From Trinickia violacea (GTDB lineage: Bacteria > Pseudomonadota > Gammaproteobacteria > Burkholderiales > Burkholderiaceae): a DNA stretch of 64,000 bases. The notes beneath the pieces were generated by a model that did not search any database, was not told where the DNA came from, and saw nothing but the letters and a program-made list of their open reading frames with translations. Location of the stretch: positions 3,534,001 to 3,598,000 of the forward strand of contig NZ_CP040077.1 in NCBI RefSeq assembly GCF_005280735.1. Reading direction: 5' to 3'. Positions 47,043-53,824 of the stretch are shown here, piece by piece (position 1 is the stretch's first letter; every line of letters starts with the position of its first letter). Both the position numbers and the translations under genes were made by a program.

Positions 47043-47810
47043 GTGTCGTCCAATCCACTTTCATCAGTCAAAGCAGGCGCTTCCGCGCACGTGCCCTTCG
47101 TACCCGAGACGGCCTTCGGCATCTGGTTCCTGCGCACCCATACTTGGGAGCACCATGTGCTGCGCGTCGCGATCAACGATCTCAAGCGCCTGATCGGCAC
47201 GCCATTGCCCGAGGCACCCGTCATCGTCGACGTCGGCTGCGGACAGGGTATCTCGTTTCGTCTGCTCGCCGACGCGTTCCAGCCGCGCCGTATCGTCGGC
47301 ATCGACTATCACAAGCCGTCGCTTGCGCTGGCGGCGCAAGCCGGCAGCCGCATCGCCACCGAGACCGAGCTGCTGCACGGCGACTGCGCAGCGCTTCAGT
47401 TGCCGGATGCGAGCGCCGACATCGTCTTCTGCCATCAAACCTTCCACCATCTCGTCGAGCAGGAACGCGCGCTCGCCGAGTTTCGCCGCGTGCTGAAGCC
47501 GGGCGGCGTGCTGCTGTTCGCGGAATCGACCGAGGCGTACATCAAATCGTGGGTGATCCGGCTGCTGTTCCGTCATCCGATGCATGTGCAAAAGAGCGCC
47601 GACGGATATCTCGAAATGATCCGGCAAGGCGGCTTCACATTCGGCGCGAACAACGTATCGCTTCCCTACCTCTGGTGGAGCCGCGCAAAAGACTTCGGCC
47701 TCTTCGAGCGCCTCGGCCTTCATCGTCCTCAGCCCGGCAAGCGGCGCGAGACGCTCGTGAACGTGGCGGCGCGCAAGGGAAGCAAGGTCAACCCCGCCGT
47801 GCACAGGTAG
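47043..47810 (+). CDS. SAM-dependent methyltransferase (aryl polyene locus)
   Basis: A 255-residue class I methyltransferase. Seen: motif I VIVDVGCGQGISFRLLADAF near residues 60-79, acidic motif II VGIDYH, motif III ADIVFCHQTFHHLVEQ near 127-142 and VLKPGGVLLFAEST near 153-166. In aryl polyene clusters such a gene usually methylates the aryl head group. The start is a GTG at 47043 (MSSNPLSSV) preceded by GCGGGG; no suitable ATG exists. It is the only plus-strand gene of the locus and is divergent from the halogenase-like gene (159-base shared region). Confidence 0.8.
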   Translation: MSSNPLSSVKAGASAHVPFVPETAFGIWFLRTHTWEHHVLRVAINDLKRLIGTPLPEAPVIVDVGCGQGISFRLLADAFQPRRIVGIDYHKPSLALAAQAGSRIATETELLHGDCAALQLPDASADIVFCHQTFHHLVEQERALAEFRRVLKPGGVLLFAESTEAYIKSWVIRLLFRHPMHVQKSADGYLEMIRQGGFTFGANNVSLPYLWWSRAKDFGLFERLGLHRPQPGKRRETLVNVAARKGSKVNPAVHR

Positions 47811-47854
47811 ACCGGGCGCGCGGCTTACCTGTTCGCGGCGGGGAATCGCCATCC

Positions 47855-48337
47855 TTATTCGGCAGTTTCCGAGGCAGCCCCATCGCCGTTGGCCGATGCC
47901 TGCCCGCCCAGCCTGAGCCGCCTCATTTCCTTCTTCGCGACGCGCGGCTCGATCAACTCCGGCACCGCTCTTGCGCGTATGACGCCGGCTGTCAATTCAG
48001 TCCTCACGTATTTCGTCTCCCCAGCATCGATGGTCAGCGAGAGCGTTTTATCGACCTCGGTATGGACGACAACTTCATGAGTTCCGGCAGGAACGTCCAA
48101 ATAGAAGAACCCTTTGGGTCGAGCACGGCCAATCTTTTCCCCGTCGAGCAAAATGACGGGCTGGTCCAGAATGCCGGCGTCCGAGAACAGGCCTGGCTTT
48201 CGATAGAAGTAGATTCGCCCTTGGCCCGCAGCAATTTCTGGAGCCGTCTTGACGACTTGCTTGTACGGCTCACCTCGCGCGCACCCCGCCAGGACAGCGA
48301 CAACGAGGAGGTAAATGGCGATCTTGAGATATTTCAT
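47855..48337 (-). CDS. DUF2846 domain lipoprotein
   Basis: A 160-residue putative outer- or inner-membrane lipoprotein. Signal peptide MKYLKIAIYLLVVAVLAGC with lipobox LAGC (Cys19), followed by a DUF2846-like beta-rich domain: GRIYFYRKPGLF near residues 40-51, PVILLDGEKIGRARPKGFFY near 60-79 and VPAGTHEVVVHTEVDKT. RBS AAGGA nine bases before the ATG. It lies 32 bases downstream of the small secreted gene at 48370 and ends the minus-strand run. Function unknown. Confidence 0.8.
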   Translation of the reverse strand: MKYLKIAIYLLVVAVLAGCARGEPYKQVVKTAPEIAAGQGRIYFYRKPGLFSDAGILDQPVILLDGEKIGRARPKGFFYLDVPAGTHEVVVHTEVDKTLSLTIDAGETKYVRTELTAGVIRARAVPELIEPRVAKKEMRRLRLGGQASANGDGAASETAE

Positions 48338-48369
48338 ATTCAATCCTTTCGCGACTTTCTCGATTTGCT

Positions 48370-48804
48370 TTATTTGGTATCGATCACAACGAGATCGCCG
48401 GTCACCTTCAATGCTGCCGCGCCGCTGCTCGTGGCGCACGTGTAATCGGTATCGGACGCGGTCTCCGTCTCATGGAACCGCGTGCGAATGTTGATGACGC
48501 CGTTGGCGTGGTGAACGCGCGCGTAGCTGCGCAGGTCCCTCAGCGCCTGCGTAAGCGCGACGTTGCACGAGGTCTGGTCATCGTCGCCGTATTTGCGCGG
48601 CACATGGGCGCTCTCGCTGTCGCTGCCGAGCTGGCTCGCCACAGCCGGAGGCGTCTGCGAGCCGAAATAGAGCGCGACGTCATCGCCGCCCGGCTGCGTA
48701 TCGAGCACGGGCTTGAGCGGAAAGCTGTGCAGCACGGACCCTGCCATCGCGGCTTGCGCGGCCAACGCGAGCGCACATGCGGCAATCGTGGAATTGAGTT
48801 TCAT
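48370..48804 (-). CDS. small exported protein (type often mislabelled excinuclease ATPase subunit)
   Basis: A 144-residue protein with signal peptide MKLNSTIAACALALAAQAAM (cleavage after about residue 22). The mature part has two cysteines (QTSCNVAL near residue 82, DYTCATS near 121) and the segment LRDLRSYARVHHANGVINIR near 92-111, a YbjQ-like pattern. Homologues are frequently annotated as excinuclease subunit, which has no support in the sequence: no nucleotide-binding site is present. It lies 46 bases after the third ketosynthase gene on the same strand. Confidence 0.7.
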   Translation of the reverse strand: MKLNSTIAACALALAAQAAMAGSVLHSFPLKPVLDTQPGGDDVALYFGSQTPPAVASQLGSDSESAHVPRKYGDDDQTSCNVALTQALRDLRSYARVHHANGVINIRTRFHETETASDTDYTCATSSGAAALKVTGDLVVIDTK

Positions 48805-48850
48805 CGAGGCACTCCTGTTTGTTGTTGTCATTGACTAAGAAACGACTGCT

Positions 48851-50092
48851 TCATGCACCTTCACACGCGCCGAACATCAAGCTCGCGCAACTGCCGCCGA
48901 ACCCGAACGAAATCGACATCGCGCTCTTGAGTGCGGCGTCACGCGAAGCCCGCACGAGCGGCACCCCGGCCGCGAGCGGATCGAGCGATTCGATGCCTGC
49001 ACTGCCCGCGATGAAACCGTCGCGCATCATCAAGAGCGTGTAGATCGCCTCGTGCACGCCGGAGGTCGCGAGCGGGTGACCCGTCAGCGCCTTGATCGAC
49101 GACAGGGGCGGCACCGCCGCACCGAACACCTCCTGCAGCGCGCGCAGTTCTTCGATGTCGCCGAGCGGAGTCGACGGGGCATGCGTGTTCACGTAGCCGG
49201 GCGTCGTGCCTGCTTCGTCGAGCGCGCCGCGAATCGACCGCGCGATGCCCGCCGCGCCCGGCGCAACCATCGCGGCGCCATCGGTGCACTGGCCGAAGCC
49301 CGTCAGCTCGGCGTAAATGCGTGCGCCGCGCGTACGCGCGTGCGTCAGCGATTCGAGCACCAGCACGCCCGCGCCCGAGGCGATCACGAAGCCGTCGCGC
49401 GCCGTGTCGTAGGGGCGCGACGCGCGCTGCGGCGTGTCGTTGAAGCCGCGCGAAAGCGCGCCCATCGCGTCGAAGTTCAGCGTGTAGTTGTCGTAGAGCT
49501 CTTCGCTGCCGCCGGTGAGCACGATCTGCTGACGGCCCGTCTGAATCAGCTGCATGGCCTGTCCGATCGCGAGCGCAGACGTCGTGCAGGCCGATGACGG
49601 CGAATACGCGATGCCTTCGAGACCGAACAGTTGCGCGACGTTCGCCGACGCCGTGCTGCTCATCACCTTGGGCACGGTGTAGGGCGGCGCTTTTTCGACG
49701 CCGCGCTCGCGCACGACGGCAAGCGCCGCGTCGTAGGCGGACAGCGCGCCGCTCCCCGAGCCGATCACGGCGCCCGCATCGGGAGAACGCAAGGCATCGG
49801 CCGCGAGGCCCGAGTCCTCGACCGCCTTTCGCGCCGCGTGAGCCGCAAAGCGCGCGGTATCGCCCATGAAGCGCTCGAACTTGCGCGCGAACGGCGGCTC
49901 ATCGGCGACCGACGCCACACCTGCAACCTGGCTCCCGAAGCCAAGCTCGCGCCATGCTTCGATGCTCGTGATGCCGGATCGGCCCTCGCGCAGCGCGCTT
50001 GACACCGTATCGAGCGTATTGCCGAGGCACGACACGATCCCCATGCCCGTGACGACGACGCGTTCGAGTTCGCGTGATGCGCTGCGTCTCAT
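48851..50092 (-). CDS. beta-ketoacyl synthase, third KS of the APE cluster (possible chain-length-factor-like)
   Basis: A 413-residue thiolase-fold condensing enzyme. Seen: ERVVVTGMGIVSCLGNT near the N-terminus, the cysteine site YSPSSACTTSALAIG near residues 165-179, the first histidine in NTHAPSTPLGDIEEL near 307 and the second in KALTGHPLATSG near 342. The usual HGTST is HAPST, a divergence at the first His loop. By order it follows ApeR; it may partner ApeO in the role of the chain-length factor ApeC, but it keeps Cys-His-His. It overlaps the ApeR gene by four bases (ATGA). Confidence 0.8.
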   Translation of the reverse strand: MRRSASRELERVVVTGMGIVSCLGNTLDTVSSALREGRSGITSIEAWRELGFGSQVAGVASVADEPPFARKFERFMGDTARFAAHAARKAVEDSGLAADALRSPDAGAVIGSGSGALSAYDAALAVVRERGVEKAPPYTVPKVMSSTASANVAQLFGLEGIAYSPSSACTTSALAIGQAMQLIQTGRQQIVLTGGSEELYDNYTLNFDAMGALSRGFNDTPQRASRPYDTARDGFVIASGAGVLVLESLTHARTRGARIYAELTGFGQCTDGAAMVAPGAAGIARSIRGALDEAGTTPGYVNTHAPSTPLGDIEELRALQEVFGAAVPPLSSIKALTGHPLATSGVHEAIYTLLMMRDGFIAGSAGIESLDPLAAGVPLVRASRDAALKSAMSISFGFGGSCASLMFGACEGA

Positions 50093-51315
50093 TGCACCCG
50101 CTTGAAGATCAACGACGTATTGATCCCGCCGAACGCGAAGTTGTTGCTCATCACGTAGCCGGCGTCGATCGCGCGGCCTTCGCCCGCGATGTAATCGAGC
50201 GGCGCACAGGCTGGGTCGACGTTCGTCAGGTTCAGCGTCGGCGCGTACCAGTTGCGCTTCATCATCTCGATGGTCCACCACGCCTCGATCGCGCCGCACG
50301 CGCCAAGCGTGTGGCCGATATAGCTCTTGAGCGAACTGATCGGCATCCGCGAGCCGAACACCTGCGCCGTCGCCACGCTTTCCGCAATGTCGCCGCGATC
50401 GGTCGACGTGCCGTGCGCGTTCACATAGGCGATTGCCGTGGGCGGAAGCAGCGCATCGTCGAGCGCGAACTGCATCGCGCGCGCCATCGTTTCGGCCGTG
50501 GGCTGCGTCATGTGGGCGCCGTCCGAGTTGCAGCCGAAACCGACAATTTCCGCATGAATCGCCGCACCGCGTGCGCGCGCGTGTTCGTACTCTTCGAGCA
50601 CCAGCGTCGCCGCCCCCTCGCCGACTACGAGGCCGTCGCGCGCCGCATCGAACGGACGCGGCGTCAGCTCCGGCTCGTCGTTGCGCGTGCTCGTCGCGTA
50701 GAGCGTGTCGAATACCGCGACCGCGGGGCCCGACAGCTCCTCGGCGCCGCCCGCGAGCATCAGCGTCTGCTTGCCGGTCGCGATGGCCTCGTACGCATAC
50801 CCGATCGCCTGGCTACCCGAAGCGCACGCGCACGAAGTCGGCACGATGCGCCCTTTCAGGTCCCAGAACAGGCTCACGTTGACGGCCGTCGTATGCGGCA
50901 TCATCTGCACGTAGCTGTTCGACGTGACGTCCTGCATCGAACCGGTCTCGAGCATCGTGCCGAACGCGCGGATCGGCTGCACCGAGCCCGACGACGAACC
51001 GTATGCGACGCCCATGCGCCCGTCGGCAATCGACGCGTCGCCGAGCAGTCCCGCATCGGCCAACGCCATCTCGCTCGCGCGCACCGAATACATCGAGACG
51101 AGCCCCATCGACCGTGTCTTCTTGCGCGGATACTCGCGCGGCAGGGTGAACTCGGGCAGCGGACACGCGAGCCGCGTGTGCAGCGACGAGAAGTAATCCC
51201 ACTCCGGCATGCGGCGCACGGCGTTGCGGCCGCCTTTGAGCGCCGTCTCGATCTCGTCCCACTGATTGCCGATCGGCGTCACGCCGCCCATTCCCGTAAT
51301 GACGACGCGCTTCAT
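50089..51315 (-). CDS. apeR: beta-ketoacyl-ACP synthase ApeR-type
   Basis: A 408-residue FabF-like ketosynthase. Seen: MKRVVITGMGGVTPIGNQWD at the N-terminus, active-site Cys in VPTSCACASGSQAIG near residue 166, His in YVNAHGTSTDRGDIAES near 305 and His in SSLKSYIGHTLGACGAI near 340; triad intact and motifs canonical. N-terminal and internal segments (YVQMMPHTTAVN, FAFGGINTS) resemble ApeR of the E. coli aryl polyene cluster. Start ATG at 51315 shares one base with the apeQ stop. Confidence 0.85.
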   Translation of the reverse strand: MKRVVITGMGGVTPIGNQWDEIETALKGGRNAVRRMPEWDYFSSLHTRLACPLPEFTLPREYPRKKTRSMGLVSMYSVRASEMALADAGLLGDASIADGRMGVAYGSSSGSVQPIRAFGTMLETGSMQDVTSNSYVQMMPHTTAVNVSLFWDLKGRIVPTSCACASGSQAIGYAYEAIATGKQTLMLAGGAEELSGPAVAVFDTLYATSTRNDEPELTPRPFDAARDGLVVGEGAATLVLEEYEHARARGAAIHAEIVGFGCNSDGAHMTQPTAETMARAMQFALDDALLPPTAIAYVNAHGTSTDRGDIAESVATAQVFGSRMPISSLKSYIGHTLGACGAIEAWWTIEMMKRNWYAPTLNLTNVDPACAPLDYIAGEGRAIDAGYVMSNNFAFGGINTSLIFKRVQ

Positions 51316-52043
51316 CAGATGATCCCGCCGTTCACGCCGAGCACTTGCCGCGTGATGTAGGACGCGGCGTCCGACATCAGGAAGCTGACAGCCGCTGCGA
51401 CTTCGACCGGCTTGCCGACGCGCGCCATCGGCACGGTCTGCAAGGCATGATCGAGATGCTCCATTTGCGCGAGCATCTCGGTCTCGATCAAGCCGGGAGC
51501 GACGCAGTTGACCGTGATGCGGCGCGAGGCCAGCTCGACGGCGAGCGCCTTCGTCGCGCCGATCAAGCCGGCCTTCGCGGCGCTGTAGTTGACCTGCCCG
51601 CGATTGCCCATCACCCCCGAAACGGACGCGATCGTCACGATCCGGCCACCCGCTTTCGCGCGCACCATCGGCATCGTGAGCGGATGCACGACGTTGTAGA
51701 AACCGTCGAGTCCGGTTTCGAGCACGGCATCCCAATCGTCGTCGGTCAGGGCCGGAAATGCCGCGTCGCGTGTCAGGCCCGCGCACAGCACGATTCCGTA
51801 GTAGGCGCCGTGCGCGGCGACGTCGGCCTGCAGTTGCTCGCGGCACGCGGCGCGGTCGCGCACGTCGAATTGCAGCACGCGAGCGCTGCCGCCTTGCGCG
51901 GCGATGCCGTCGGCGACCGCGTCGGCCTCGGCCCGGCCGCTCCTGCAATGCACCGACACGGCGAAGCCGTCGGCGGCGAGTTGGTACGCAATCGCGCGGC
52001 CGATGCCGCGGCTTGCGCCGGTAACGAGAACGCGGCGGCTCAT
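51315..52043 (-). CDS. apeQ: 3-oxoacyl-ACP reductase (ApeQ-type SDR)
   Basis: A 242-residue short-chain dehydrogenase reducing beta-ketoacyl-ACP with NADPH during polyene extension. Seen: cofactor motif VLVTGASRGIGRAIAYQL at residues 5-22, catalytic Ser in IASVSGVMGNRGQVNYSAAK with Tyr and Lys of YxxxK near 148-152, and the C-terminal SYITRQVLGVNGGII typical of FabG. Start ATG at 52043; its RBS (GGGAGG, 12 bases upstream) lies in the hairpin of a repeat element that separates it from apeP. Confidence 0.9.
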   Translation of the reverse strand: MSRRVLVTGASRGIGRAIAYQLAADGFAVSVHCRSGRAEADAVADGIAAQGGSARVLQFDVRDRAACREQLQADVAAHGAYYGIVLCAGLTRDAAFPALTDDDWDAVLETGLDGFYNVVHPLTMPMVRAKAGGRIVTIASVSGVMGNRGQVNYSAAKAGLIGATKALAVELASRRITVNCVAPGLIETEMLAQMEHLDHALQTVPMARVGKPVEVAAAVSFLMSDAASYITRQVLGVNGGII

Positions 52044-52127
52044 TGAGTGAAGCCTCCCGCCGGGCCGCCCCAAGGGAGGCTTCGCCCCCTCGGGGGGCAG
52101 TGAACGTAAGTGAACGTGGGGGTCATT
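52044..52127 (-). repeat. GC-rich start-proximal repeat, copy C, with SD-containing hairpin
   Basis: On the minus strand: CCCCCACGTTCACTTACG, hairpin GCCCCCC/GGGGGC, GCCTCCC-TTGGGGCGGCCCGGC-GGGAGGC, TTCACTCA and the apeQ ATG. It begins over the apeP stop codon (TGA, 52123-52125). It is the most complete of four copies and interrupts an otherwise overlapping gene series. Confidence 0.85.
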
Positions 52128-52620
52128 GACTCTTCCCTTCGATGAATGCTTGAAAATCGGTCGGCTGAAAAACCTTGATGACGGCTTGTGCGAGACGCTG
52201 GCCCTCCGCGCTGTCGATCGTGCATTGGTATGCGCCGTGTCCTTCCGCGCTGCGCAGCAGTTCCGCCGCATGTACGTCGAGTTGCGTGTCGCGCGCAAAC
52301 GCCGGCGTGAGCGCTTCGTACTTGCTCGAGCCCAGCAGCACACCCGGACGCGCCTTGCCGCCCGCGCGCATCGCCACGAGACCGACGTGCGCGGCAATCG
52401 CCTGCGCCATCAGCTCGACGCCGATCCAAGCCGGCATCGCGCCGTTCGCGTCCGCATACCACGCGCCGGCGTCGACGCGCGCACGCACCGTGACACTCGT
52501 GTCGCCGCACGCGAGAACCTCGTCTGTCAGCAGCATCGTGCCGCGATGCGGCAGCACCTCTTCAATCGGCGGAAAGACCGTGTCCGCCCAGTTTTGCGCG
52601 TGTTCCATCGTCGTGCTCAT
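52123..52620 (-). CDS. apeP: beta-hydroxyacyl-ACP dehydratase, ApeP-type hotdog
   Basis: A 165-residue hotdog-fold protein. Seen: IEEVLPHRGTMLLTDEVL near residues 18-35 and AMPAWIGVELMAQAIAAHVG near 58-77, matching the His and Glu positions of the FabA/FabZ-like active site used by 3-hydroxy-fatty-acyl dehydratases of the ApeP/COG4706 kind. With ApeI it would dehydrate each extension unit to build the polyene. Start at 52620 (MSTTMEHAQNW), 7 bases after the apeO stop. Its stop codon lies within a repeat element. Confidence 0.85.
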   Translation of the reverse strand: MSTTMEHAQNWADTVFPPIEEVLPHRGTMLLTDEVLACGDTSVTVRARVDAGAWYADANGAMPAWIGVELMAQAIAAHVGLVAMRAGGKARPGVLLGSSKYEALTPAFARDTQLDVHAAELLRSAEGHGAYQCTIDSAEGQRLAQAVIKVFQPTDFQAFIEGKSQ

Positions 52621-52627
52621 GACACCT

Positions 52628-53824
52628 TCAACGCCCCAGAACGAGGCTGACATTGCTGCCGCCGAATGCGAACGAGTTGCTCATCACGTATTGGCCCGGC
52701 GCCAGGCGTCGTTCGGCTTCGATCAGATCGAGCGCCGGCAAGGCGGGGTCGGCGTCGCCGTCCCATAGGTGACGCGGCAGCGTGACATCGCCGCGCGCGA
52801 GCGTGAGCCAGGCGAACGCAAGCTCGGTGGCGCCGGCCGCGCCGAGCGTGTGCCCCGTGAGCGGCTTCGTGCCGCTCGCGGGAACGCCGCGCGGAAATAC
52901 GCGCGCCATCAGATGCGCTTCCATCTCGTCGTTCTTGCGCGTGGCGGTGGCGTGCAGATTCACGTAGCCGATCTCGGACGCGCCGATGCCGCTGTCGGCC
53001 AGCGCCGCTCGCAGCGCGATTTCGCCGCCTACGCCTGCCGGATCGGGCGCCGAGATGTGATGCGCGTCGCTCGATTCGCCGGCGCCCGCGAGCCGTACGG
53101 GTCCCGCTTCGCGGCTCATCAAAAAGAGCGCGGCCCCCTCCCCGACATTGATGCCGGCGCGATTGCGGCTCATCGGGTTGGTTCGCGCCACGCTCGTCGA
53201 TTCGAGCGAGGCAAAGCCCTGTACGGTCAGTTCGCAAAGCGAATCGACACCGCCGACGATCACGGCATCGCACAGCTTCAATTGCAAGAGACGCCGCGCG
53301 GAGACGAACGCCTTCGCGCTCGACGTACAGGCGGTGGAAATCGTGAACGCCGGCCCTTTGACACCGAGCACCGCCGCGGCAAACGGCGCGGCAGTGCCGA
53401 TCTCCATCTGCACGTAGTCGAACGGCGCACGCAACGGCTCGCTTCCCGAAGCGTTGGCGCTCGGGTCCACGCTCGCCTGCCGCGCAAGCGCGGCTTCCGC
53501 TGCCCCGACGCCCGACGTGCTCGTACCGAGCACGACGCCCACGCGCTGTGCGCCATAGCGCTCGCACGCTTGGTCGGCCGTGCTGCGGATCTGCGCGAGT
53601 GCGGCCAGCAACAAGCGATTGTTGCGGCAGTCGTAGCGGGCGAGATGCGCGGGCGGTGCGATATCGAGCAACCCCACTGCGCGGCCGATGAAGGGACCGT
53701 CCTCCGCGGCCAAGCCCATCCCCGCCGCAACGCCGGAGGCGAGACCACGCACCACGGCGTCGACATCGGCGCCGAGCGCGTTCACGATGCCCAACGCGTG
53801 CAGATAGACGTGAGACGAATTCAT
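52628..53824 (-). CDS. apeO: beta-ketoacyl-ACP synthase ApeO-type
   Basis: A 398-residue condensing enzyme. Seen: N-terminal VYLHALGIVNALGADVD, VGVVLGTSTSGVG near residues 101-113, active-site Cys in FTISTACTSSAKAFVS near 160, His in YVNLHATATRKNDEME near 290 and His in KPLTGHTLGAAGATEL near 325. The first-His motif HATAT departs from HGTxT. Gene position (exporter - apeO - apeP - apeQ - apeR) and internal segments match ApeO, the chain-elongating KS of aryl polyene synthases. ATGA overlap with the exporter gene. Confidence 0.85.
   Translation of the reverse strand: MNSSHVYLHALGIVNALGADVDAVVRGLASGVAAGMGLAAEDGPFIGRAVGLLDIAPPAHLARYDCRNNRLLLAALAQIRSTADQACERYGAQRVGVVLGTSTSGVGAAEAALARQASVDPSANASGSEPLRAPFDYVQMEIGTAAPFAAAVLGVKGPAFTISTACTSSAKAFVSARRLLQLKLCDAVIVGGVDSLCELTVQGFASLESTSVARTNPMSRNRAGINVGEGAALFLMSREAGPVRLAGAGESSDAHHISAPDPAGVGGEIALRAALADSGIGASEIGYVNLHATATRKNDEMEAHLMARVFPRGVPASGTKPLTGHTLGAAGATELAFAWLTLARGDVTLPRHLWDGDADPALPALDLIEAERRLAPGQYVMSNSFAFGGSNVSLVLGR

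Noticed and set aside
48370..48804. Excinuclease subunit
   Set aside because: Homologues often bear this label, but the protein is 144 residues, has a signal peptide and lacks any nucleotide-binding motif.
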